Positions 1 to 7,426 of a DNA stretch of 10,066 nucleotides are shown here, in pieces. Within the stretch, counting starts at the first letter, position 1. The number at the start of each line of letters is the position of its first letter. Source of the DNA: Verrucomicrobia bacterium 12-59-8 (GTDB lineage Bacteria; Verrucomicrobiota; Verrucomicrobiae; Verrucomicrobiales; Verrucomicrobiaceae); the NCBI GenBank assembly GCA_002279765.1, contig NCCR01000150.1, positions 1 to 10,066 on the forward strand, written 5' to 3'. A model generated the notes under the pieces. It was not told the DNA's origin. It did no database searches and worked only from the letters and a program-made list of their open reading frames with translations. The translations under genes and the position numbers were made by a program.

Positions 1-792
1 CACCTTGCCCCGATACATCGCCACGAACTTCTCCGGCGCCTGCACCCCCTCAGCCACCTTCTTCCCATTCTTACCCTCCCCCTCCCCGAAGGACGACGCC
101 CCATGCGGCGCATTGAACGCTAGGTACAAAAAGAACGGCTTCTGCCCCGCATGCTCATTTAAAAAGTACAGCGCCTCACGTCGGAACACGTCGGTCACAT
201 ACGTCCCCTTGTCCTCCTCCGTCCGCACGTTCCCACGAAACAGCGACGGCACCCCGTACCGCTCATGCGTGTAGTAGTCCTCATCGATCCCGTTGTTCCC
301 GTGCCCGTAGAAGAAATCAAAGCCCCGCTGCAGCGGCAGAAATCGCCTCGCCTGCCCCATGTCCCACTTCCCCACGCAGCCCGTCGCATAGCCCGCCTTC
401 CGCAGCATGTCCCCCAGCGTCACCTCCCGCACATCCAGCCCCAGCGTCATCTCCGGCGACACCGCATACTCCTCCGGCGAGTATCGGTACCCATAGTTCA
501 CCAAATCATTCCGCACCATGTCATAGAGTCCGTTCCGCTGCGGATACCGCCCCGTCAGAATGCTCCCCCGCGACGGCGTACACGCCGACCACGTCACATA
601 AAAGCTCGTCCCCCGCACCCCCTCCGCCGCCAGCCTGTCCAGATTCGGCGTGATCAGCGGCTTCGTCCCGATGCACCCCAGGTCCGGATACCCCTGATCA
701 TCACTCACGATCAAGACCACATTCGGCTGCGCCGCCAAACCGCAGCTCACCAACACCAAGAAAAAGGAAAAAGCAGCAAATCGAATCCACAT
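1..792 (-). CDS. Sulfatase, N-terminal part (runs off the left edge)
   Basis: Sulfatase-family enzyme that would hydrolyse sulfate esters, probably on polysaccharides, outside the cytoplasm. The reading frame is open for 264 codons from ATG at 792-790 to the window edge, so the C-terminal part is missing. Residues 1-21 form a hydrophobic signal sequence; LVSC at 14-17 resembles a lipobox, so it may be a lipoprotein, although cleavage by signal peptidase I near AAQ is also possible. Metal-binding DD is at 31-32. The formylglycine motif CTPSR is at 71-75, with C71 the residue to be matured, followed by GSILTGRYP. The family GKW motif is at 141-143 and NAPH at 227-230 supplies the conserved His230. 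The usual His of GKWH is Asp144 here. C71 implies dependence on a formylglycine-generating enzyme or a radical-SAM sulfatase-maturating enzyme encoded elsewhere. Family assignment is secure; substrate is unknown. Confidence 0.93.
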   Translation of the reverse strand, partial: MWIRFAAFSFFLVLVSCGLAAQPNVVLIVSDDQGYPDLGCIGTKPLITPNLDRLAAEGVRGTSFYVTWSACTPSRGSILTGRYPQRNGLYDMVRNDLVNYGYRYSPEEYAVSPEMTLGLDVREVTLGDMLRKAGYATGCVGKWDMGQARRFLPLQRGFDFFYGHGNNGIDEDYYTHERYGVPSLFRGNVRTEEDKGTYVTDVFRREALYFLNEHAGQKPFFLYLAFNAPHGASSFGEGEGKNGKKVAEGVQAPEKFVAMYRGKV

Positions 793-1052
793 TTCCCCAT
801 AACGAAGCCCCACTCACATCCTAGCAGCCCATTGAAAACCTCGCCCGCGAGGGGGCGAACGCCTCCGCACTGGGAGCGCAGATGTTTCATCGGCTCTTGT
901 CCGAGCGGTGAAGCGCATACACCGCCAAGACGCCTTGAGATCCTTGCCACGCCGCCTCCCGGCAGCTTGCATTCCCATCCCCAAGGGGGCTGCGAACAAA
1001 AGCGAAGGGATGCCGAGCCTCGGCGAGGCTTCCCTGGAAAAGAAGGTGAGCA
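793..1052. other. Intergenic region with three dyads
   Basis: Gap between the end of the oxidoreductase gene and the start of the sulfatase gene, both on the minus strand. No credible gene. Three perfect short inverted repeats are visible: TCGCCC/GGGCGA (841-858), GCGGTG/CACCGC (905-925) and AGCCTC/GAGGCT (1016-1030). The stretch about 858-960 has the look of a dispersed intergenic repeat, but no second copy lies in this window. No clear promoter for the sulfatase gene was found. Confidence 0.5.
1016..1030 (-). terminator. Possible terminator hairpin of the oxidoreductase gene
   Basis: AGCCTC-GGC-GAGGCT forms a perfect 6-bp stem with a 3-nt loop, 23 bases past the stop codon in the minus direction. 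GGGA/TCCC on either side could extend it across a bulge. In the direction of transcription the T-rich stretch (TTCGCTTTTG) begins only about 10 bases after the stem, so it is at best a weak intrinsic terminator. Confidence 0.4.
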
Positions 1053-2231
1053 CTACACCTTCACCCACGTCTTCGCCTCGCTGCTTTCCAAAATGGCCTC
1101 GCAGAGCTTGATCTCATGGTGCCCGTCCTCAGCCGTCGCAAACAGCGCCGGCGTCTGCTTGCCGCTGGCGATGTGCTCGTAAACGGCGCGGTAGTGCATC
1201 TTGTGGGCATCACTGAAACCTTCGGGGTGGCCGGGGGGATAGTCGGTGTAGTTGGCGACATCTTCAAGGAAGCCGGGCGTGCCGCGCTGGAGGATCTGAT
1301 TCGGTCCATCGCGACGACCGACCGTGATTTCGTTCGGCTGCTGCAGGTCCCAGCGCACGCTGCCCTTGGTACCGTAGATGCCAAAGCTCAGGCTGCATTT
1401 CCAACCGGCCGCCACCTGGGAGATGCTTGCATTCGCATGCACCCCATCTGCAAAACCGTGCTTGGCCTTGCCAAATTTGAGCAGCACGCTGCCGAAATCT
1501 TCCGTATCGACCTTATAGTCCACCATCTTCTTCGGATCCACCTTCGCAAAGGTCTTCACCTCGCCCTTTGGCCGCTTGCGGGCTTTGTAGAAGGTCTCGA
1601 TATGGGCAAACACACTCTCCGTCTTCGCACCGAGCACGAAGCCGACGGCGTCGATCCAGTGCGTGCCCACATCGCCTACGGCGCGCAGCTTGCCGCCTTC
1701 GCTGGCAAGGATGCGCCAGTTGTAGTCAGTCTCATGCAGCAGCCAGTCCTGGAAGAAGTGGCCCTGCACATGGATGATCTTCCCCAGATCACCACGCGCC
1801 ACCATCGCCCGCATTTGCAGGATGGCGGGGAAGAAGCGGCACATGTAGTTCACTGCAAAAACCGGGCCCTTCTTGCCACCCTTGCGCACGGCATCCACCA
1901 CGAGCTGGGTGTCCTTTGTCGTCATGCCCAGCGGCTTCTCGCAGATGACGTGCTTGCCCATTTCCAGCGCATGCAGGCATTGCTCCACATGCACCTTGTT
2001 GGGCGAGGTGATGTGGACGACGTCGATGTTCGGGCTGGTGTACATCGCTTCGTAATCGTAGTCGCCATAGATTTCGGGGATGCCCCAGAGATTGCCGACT
2101 TGGCGCGCGCTCTTCGTGGAGCCACAGATGCCGTTCACGGTGACGCCGAGGCGTTTAAGTGCCTCAATATGAACGGGTCCGATGAAGCCGGTGCCGATGA
2201 TGCCAGCGCGAAGTTGATGAAGGGGAGTCAT
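1053..2231 (-). CDS. Gfo/Idh/MocA-family oxidoreductase
   Basis: NAD(P)-dependent oxidoreductase of the Gfo/Idh/MocA family, expected to act on a sugar or polyol in the cytoplasm. The 392-residue protein is a normal length. An N-terminal Rossmann fold starts at once, with GTGFIG at 13-18 as the dinucleotide-binding glycine motif. The catalytic EKP is at 98-100 (Lys99), and GDVGTHWID at 186-194 supplies the Asp187/His191 pair typical of the family. The C-terminal half (about 130-380) is the alpha/beta substrate domain. I chose ATG at 2231 because the Rossmann strand begins a few residues later; a TTG 36 bases upstream would add 12 residues of no family character. No Shine-Dalgarno is evident. 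The sulfatase gene lies downstream on the same strand after 260 bp, which fits carbohydrate degradation but does not prove an operon. Substrate unknown. Confidence 0.93.
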   Translation of the reverse strand: MTPLHQLRAGIIGTGFIGPVHIEALKRLGVTVNGICGSTKSARQVGNLWGIPEIYGDYDYEAMYTSPNIDVVHITSPNKVHVEQCLHALEMGKHVICEKPLGMTTKDTQLVVDAVRKGGKKGPVFAVNYMCRFFPAILQMRAMVARGDLGKIIHVQGHFFQDWLLHETDYNWRILASEGGKLRAVGDVGTHWIDAVGFVLGAKTESVFAHIETFYKARKRPKGEVKTFAKVDPKKMVDYKVDTEDFGSVLLKFGKAKHGFADGVHANASISQVAAGWKCSLSFGIYGTKGSVRWDLQQPNEITVGRRDGPNQILQRGTPGFLEDVANYTDYPPGHPEGFSDAHKMHYRAVYEHIASGKQTPALFATAEDGHHEIKLCEAILESSEAKTWVKV

Positions 2232-2266
2232 GCAGGCGCAGTGAAGCGTGAGGAGGGGAATGGTCA

Positions 2267-2289
2267 ATGCAGCAAAGTACTCGCTGCAT
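2267..2289. promoter_or_regulatory. Dyad in the divergent promoter region
   Basis: ATGCAGC (2267-2273) and GCTGCAT (2283-2289) form a perfect 7-bp inverted repeat with a 9-bp spacer, which itself contains the palindrome AGTACT. It lies 36 bp upstream of the oxidoreductase ATG and 48 bp upstream of the kinase ATG, where an operator serving one or both genes would be expected. Core promoter elements nearby are poor (TTGGTG at 2293-2298 followed after 16 bp by TAAGGA), so the role is inferred from position and symmetry. Confidence 0.4.
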
Positions 2290-2336
2290 GATTTGGTGGA
2301 TCATCGGACGTTCTTAAGGATAGTCAGAAACTGTCC

Positions 2337-4928
<2,592 letters not shown>

Positions 4929-4968
4929 GGGGACGGAGGGTGCTGAGGGAGGTCAAGGATCGTCATGG

Positions 4969-4996
4969 CACTGGGGGAGTGACAGTGGGCGTTTTT
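4969..4996 (+). terminator. Weak terminator-like hairpin after the kinase gene
   Basis: CACTG (4969-4973) and CAGTG (4983-4987) can pair in a 5-bp stem with a 9-nt loop, and T5 follows at 4992-4996. The stem is short and four bases separate it from the T-run, so the call rests mainly on its place 40 bases after the stop codon. Confidence 0.28.
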
Positions 4997-5044
4997 GTGT
5001 GTCGGATTCGGCAATCTTGCAGGTTGGTTGCGGTTGAGGCCGAG

Positions 5045-5073
5045 GTTTAAAGTTTAAGGTTTAAAGTTTTAAG
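5045..5073. repeat. GTTTAAR heptad tandem repeat
   Basis: Four near-identical units in a row: GTTTAAA, GTTTAAG, GTTTAAA and GTTTTAAG. The run is A/T-rich within GC-rich flanks. It is far too short for a CRISPR array. It might act as a bent or easily melted stretch upstream of the promoter-like site at 5119, but that is a guess. Confidence 0.6.
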
Positions 5074-5118
5074 TTGTCGGAGAGGGAGCGGAGGCCGGGG
5101 TGAAGGGAGCGTTGAGTT

Positions 5119-5147
5119 TTGACAAAGGAATGAAGGAGCCATGGAAT
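5119..5147 (+). promoter_or_regulatory. Sigma-70-type promoter candidate
   Basis: A perfect -35 box TTGACA (5119-5124), a 17-bp spacer and TGGAAT (5142-5147, four of six matches to TATAAT). It faces the unknown-function gene, whose ATG is about 115 bases downstream, leaving a leader of roughly 105 bases. The exact -35 and ideal spacing are the evidence; the -10 is only moderate. Confidence 0.45.
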
Positions 5148-5261
5148 GTTCAGAAAGGTTCTTTTGGCCAGGGCTACCATTGTTAGGCGAGGGTGGTGTG
5201 TGGATGGGGGCTCTGCCAACTTGGGCTTGGCTGGGTTGGTGAGGTGTGGCAGACTGCGGGC

Positions 5262-5717
5262 ATGACTGTGCTGCCAGCCACCTCGCCTGAGCATTACCTT
5301 ACCGGGACGTCTGCCATGACGATCCCGGACGGTGAGGCTGCGTTTGTGAACTGGCATTTTGTGGACACGTTTCTGGAAGGGCGGGCGAGCTTCCGCATCG
5401 CAGGCCGGAATTTCCCGGACACGTCGGCGTTGCTGGGAACGGCGGGAGTACGGGAGTGCGCGGCGATCCTGCGGGGCAGCGGTGTGCCACTGCCTGCGGG
5501 GAGCACTTTTTATGCGGCGAACCGTGATCGCGCCTTCCTTGATCTGTTGCTGGGCAATCTCCAGCAAGGACGCCGTCCGGACCATCTGCGCATTGATGAC
5601 TACTCGGATGCCGACATGGATGCTGAGCATCTGCGTGTGGAGATCGGGCGGCTGCGTGATCGTTTGGAAGAGGCTGCACAAATCCGGCTGCTGGACGAAT
5701 GGCTGGCGCTGCAATGA
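5262..5717 (+). CDS. Conserved-looking protein of unknown function (151 aa)
   Basis: I do not recognise this protein. The frame has the strong G/C third-position bias of the host genes, which supports real coding over the opposite-strand frame. The 151-residue product is soluble, without signal peptide or membrane segment. Residues about 22-60 are rich in aromatic residues and Gly (for example FVNWHFVDTFLEG), 85-102 look helical (RAFLDLLLGNL) and 118-150 form a charged helix with heptad spacing of Leu/Ile, probably a coiled coil used for oligomerisation. I chose ATG 5262; ATG 5316 is also possible, and a GTG at 5193 would add 23 Gly/Trp-rich residues that look like non-coding DNA. The last two codons and the TGA lie inside a repeat that recurs at 6198, so the natural C-terminus may have been changed by that repeat. 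Confidence 0.65.
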   Translation: MTVLPATSPEHYLTGTSAMTIPDGEAAFVNWHFVDTFLEGRASFRIAGRNFPDTSALLGTAGVRECAAILRGSGVPLPAGSTFYAANRDRAFLDLLLGNLQQGRRPDHLRIDDYSDADMDAEHLRVEIGRLRDRLEEAAQIRLLDEWLALQ

Positions 5718-5999
5718 ACTTCACTGCCGCCCTCTGTCATCGCTCATTCTGTGAGGAAGCGGGCAGACAGAAAGAACCACAGAGGCACGATGAACGCAGA
5801 GATTTCCAGAAGAGATGTTTTTCAGGCCTCTGTGTCCATCGTGATTCGCTTCGCGGCTGCGCAGCTGTGGTTAATCTGGCCCAGCCTGCAACCACAAGAT
5901 TCGACCTGCCACGAAGCGCAGGACGTCGATTCAACTGTGGAAGTTACTCGGGAGATTGGAACACCGCAGAGATGGGATTTTGAATCTGTTCTCTCTGGG
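5709..5999. repeat. Interspersed palindromic repeat, copy A
   Basis: About 290 bases that recur nearly unchanged at 6198-6472, 489 bases further on. The unit begins at CTGCAATGAACTT, which here includes the stop codon of the preceding gene, and ends in a purine-rich CTCTCTGGGG. It contains CCACAGAGGCACGATG at 5777-5792, and the matching downstream arm (CATCGTG, 5837-5843) is interrupted by about 21 bases (5844-5864) absent from copy B. This extra piece includes the 10-bp palindrome GCTGCGCAGC (5856-5865). A second stem, CCTGC/GCAGG, follows within the unit. No gene content. Confidence 0.85.
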
Positions 6000-6040
6000 G
6001 AGGGACGGGACAGCGGGGTGAAGGGGGAGGGCCGGAGATT

Positions 6041-6049
6041 TGGTATAAT
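6041..6049 (+). promoter_or_regulatory. Extended -10 promoter element
   Basis: TGGTATAAT is a perfect extended -10 box (TGN followed by TATAAT, 6044-6049). No -35 box is seen at the right distance, which extended -10 promoters can do without. It overlaps the inverted repeat at 6047-6068 and points toward repeat copy B, with no gene for more than 1.3 kb; a transcript from it would be non-coding. Confidence 0.35.
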
Positions 6050-6068
6050 CATTGGGGGTAAAATGATT
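6047..6068. promoter_or_regulatory. Inverted repeat overlapping the extended -10 box
   Basis: AATCATT (6047-6053) and AATGATT (6062-6068) are perfect 7-bp arms around the 8-base loop GGGGGTAA. The left arm shares bases with TATAAT, so a protein bound here would block the promoter. The arms resemble those of the hairpin after the small gene (8745-8765). Confidence 0.35.
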
Positions 6069-6120
6069 TAAGAAGTGAGGCGGGACGGGCCCGTTCTTCG
6101 CTAAAGCTACGAAGGGCTTG

Positions 6121-6197
6121 CGAGCTTCGAAGGGCAAGATGGAATCTTGGAGGCGCTGAGTTTGGATGGGGAGGTGATCCTGGGGACGTGTGGGAGA
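6121..6197. repeat. Short interspersed repeat (GAGCTTCGAAGG...GGGGACGTG), copy 1
   Basis: About 70 bases, starting CGAGCTTCGAAGGGCAAGAT and ending GGTGATCCTGGGGACGTG, that recur almost identically at 7272-7341, and with only the 3' part at 6993-7050 and 8995-9062. Contains a small AAGAT/ATCTT stem. It abuts repeat copy B directly. Confidence 0.8.
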
Positions 6198-6472
6198 CTG
6201 CAATGAACTTCACTGCCGCCCTCTGTCATCGCTCATTCTGTGAGGAAGCGGGCAGACAGAGAGAACCACAGAGGCACGATGAACGCAGAGATTTCCAGAA
6301 GAGATGTTTTTTCAGGCCTCTGTGTCCATCGTGTCTCTGTGGTTAATCTGGCCCAGACTGCAACCACGAGATTCGACCTGCCACGAAGCGCAGGACGTCG
6401 ATTCAACGGCGGAAGTTATTCGGGAGATTGGAACGCCGCAGAGATGAGATGAGTTGAATCTGTTGTCTCTGG
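6198..6472. repeat. Interspersed palindromic repeat, copy B
   Basis: Second copy of the unit at 5709-5999, with only scattered substitutions and small indels. Here the palindrome is intact: CCACAGAGGCACGATG (6266-6281) pairs with CATCGTGTCTCTGTGG (6327-6342), 15 of 16 positions complementary, making a 77-base hairpin. A competing pairing exists between CACAGAGGC and the internal GCCTCTGTG. The 3' end overlaps the next repeat family at 6430. Similar CACAGAG-type palindromes are, from memory, common between genes in many environmental bacteria. Confidence 0.85.
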
Positions 6473-6546
6473 GGTCGGAGGTGACAGCGGGAGGGGGAGT
6501 TTCTAACCGCTGATATGACGCTGATAAAGGGATTCAGAAATTCCGA
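6430..6546. repeat. Second repeat family, copy C
   Basis: Unit running from GGAACGCCGCAGAGATGAGA to ATTCAGAAATTCCG, repeated at 6565-6694. It contains AACCGCTGAT followed by GACGCTGATAAA, a short internal CGCTGAT reiteration. Confidence 0.75.
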
Positions 6547-6564
6547 ATTTTCACCGCAGAGACT

Positions 6565-6694
6565 GGAACGCCGCAGAGATGAGATGAGTTGAATCTGTGA
6601 TCTCGGGGGTCGGACGTGGCTGCGGGAGAGCAGAGTTTTTAACCGCTGATTAGACGCTGATAAAACGCTCATCAAGGCATTCAGAAAATCCGGA
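6565..6694. repeat. Second repeat family, copy D
   Basis: Repeats 6430-6546 at a spacing of 135 bases. The first ~33 bases match exactly (GGAACGCCGCAGAGATGAGA and onward), and the CGCTGAT reiteration is longer here (GCTGAT, GCTGAT, GCTCAT). Ends with ATTCAGAAAATCCGG. Confidence 0.75.
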
Positions 6695-6760
6695 TTGATT
6701 GATTCGCTGCGCTCCCCTTCGGGCTCCCTGTGGTCGTCTGACTCGCTTTGCTCGGCTCCA
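6695..6760. other. CGCTGCGCTC-rich spacer
   Basis: A GC-rich, TCGCT/GCGCTC-rich stretch of simple character separating repeat copies D and E. A related sequence in the opposite orientation is at 6841-6955. No gene signal. Confidence 0.4.
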
Positions 6761-6825
6761 GAGTTTTAAACCACTGATGGGACACTGGCTGACACTGATG
6801 AGGCAAGGGTTCTGAAATCGCCGGA
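6761..6825. repeat. Second repeat family, partial diverged copy E
   Basis: GAGTTTTAAACCACTGATGG, ACACTG...GACACTGATGA and TTCTGAAATCGCCGG follow the same order as the second half of copies C and D but with many changes, so it is an older or partial copy. Confidence 0.5.
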
Positions 6826-6960
6826 TGGGATTGACCACGGAGTCGAGCGAAGTGAACCGGAGCGCAGCGGGTCGAAGACGGCCGAATGGCAAATCGCCGA
6901 AGGCAACGCAGACAGCCGAAGGCTGCGCGCAGGGCAAGCGGAGCGCAGTCAACCCGGATG
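6826..6960. other. GC-rich spacer with GCCGAAGGC-type short repeats
   Basis: Contains repeated GCCGAAtGgC, cGCCGAAGGCaa and aGCCGAAGGCtg motifs and GAGCGAAGTGAACCGGAGCGCA. Reverse complement reads in the same TTCGCTC/GCGCTC style as 6695-6760. No coding frame with convincing composition on either strand. Confidence 0.4.
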
Positions 6961-6963
6961 GGC

Positions 6964-7060
6964 GGGACGGGACAGCGGGGCGAATGAGGGGGTGATTTTG
7001 GATGGGGAGGTGATCCTGGGGAGGTGATCCTGGGGACGTGAGGGGGACGCGAGGGGCTGC
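6964..7060. repeat. Short interspersed repeat, copy 2, with a 14-bp tandem duplication
   Basis: Starts with GGGACGGGACAGCGGGGCGAA and continues into TGATTTTGGATGGGGAGGTG as in the other copies of this family. The 14-mer GGGGAGGTGATCCT is present twice in a row (7004-7017, 7018-7031), seen once in other copies, which suggests replication slippage. Confidence 0.75.
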
Positions 7061-7097
7061 CAAGGAACACTGATTTTTACAACGCAGAGATTAGAAA

Positions 7098-7165
7098 ACC
7101 GCAGAGATGAGTTGAGTTGAGGCTGTTGTCTCGGGGGTCGGACGGGACGGCGGGGTGAGGCGGCC
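7098..7165. repeat. Second repeat family, partial copy F
   Basis: ACCGCAGAGATGAGTTGAGTT and TGTTGTCTCGGGGGTCGGAC match the first half of copies C and D. The rest is replaced by the GACGGGACGGCGGGG motif of the short interspersed family. Confidence 0.6.
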
Positions 7166-7213
7166 CCGTTCTTCGCTACCCATTCTTCGCTAAAGCTTCC
7201 TTCTTCGCTCTGC

Positions 7214-7287
7214 GAGCTACGAAGGACAGGCCTACGGGCTGGCTGAGCTACGTAGGACATGACGGAGGACACGAGCTTCGAAGGGCA
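7214..7287. repeat. Three short GAGCTWCGWAGGRCA repeats
   Basis: GAGCTACGAAGGACA (7214-7228), GAGCTACGTAGGACA (7245-7259) and GAGCTTCGAAGGGCA (7273-7287) occur at intervals of 31 and 28 bases; a further copy of the third version is at 6122-6136. GCTACGTAGG and GCTTCGAAGG carry short palindromes. The spacing does not fit a CRISPR array because the units differ and the spacers share sequence. Confidence 0.6.
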
Positions 7288-7368
7288 AGATGGAATCTTG
7301 GAGGCGCTGATTTTGGATGGGGAGGTGATCCAGGGGACGTGAGGGAGAAGCGAGTGGCTTGGCTGTGC
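7272..7368. repeat. Short interspersed repeat, left flank of the ParA module
   Basis: Positions 7272-7341 nearly match 6121-6190. The part 7303-7368 (GGCGCTGATTTTGGATGGGG to GGCTTGGCTGTGC) recurs in the same orientation at 8995-9062, behind the ATPase/small-gene unit. It ends 58 bases before the ATPase ATG. Confidence 0.8.
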
Positions 7369-7426
7369 CACTCTTGAGTCATGATAGCTGGACATCACGA
7401 ACTTCATCTGGCAGGATGATTTACTA

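Larger units (their letters stand above)
4929..5261. other. Intergenic region with heptad repeat and promoter-like site
   Basis: No credible gene in these 333 bases. CACTG/CAGTG (4969-4987) followed by T5 at 4992-4996 is a weak terminator-like structure about 40 bp past the kinase stop codon. GTTTAAR heptads lie at 5045-5073 and a promoter-like pair at 5119-5147. Confidence 0.5.
6000..6120. other. Spacer between repeat copies A and B, with an A/T-rich island
   Basis: Begins with the GGACGGGACAGCGGGGTGAA motif that recurs with changes at 6964, 7140 and 8973. At 6038-6070 it holds an A/T-rich island with TATAAT and a dyad. CTTCGCTAAAGCTACGAAGG follows near 6096. No coding frame of host character. 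Confidence 0.5.

Noticed and set aside
265..1182. Plus-strand open frame of 305 codons
   Set aside because: Opposite the sulfatase gene and crossing the intergenic dyads; Arg/Pro/His-rich composition without motifs is typical of antisense GC-rich DNA.
1116..2291. Long plus-strand open frame (391 codons) opposite the oxidoreductase gene
   Set aside because: It mirrors the oxidoreductase gene, has no family motifs, and is explained by high GC leaving the opposite strand free of stops.
5130..5186. Small ORF of 18 codons (ATGAAGGAGCC start) as a leader peptide
   Set aside because: It overlaps the -10 element of the promoter candidate, so it would not be on the transcript from that promoter.
5061..5714. 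Minus-strand open frame of 217 codons covering the unknown-function gene
   Set aside because: The plus frame has better third-position G/C bias and a balanced composition, while the minus frame is rich in Arg, Pro and His and extends through the GTTTAAR repeats.
5045..7287. CRISPR array
   Set aside because: Neither the 7-bp heptads nor the three 15-bp sites have constant 23-45-bp repeats with unique spacers, and no cas gene is present.
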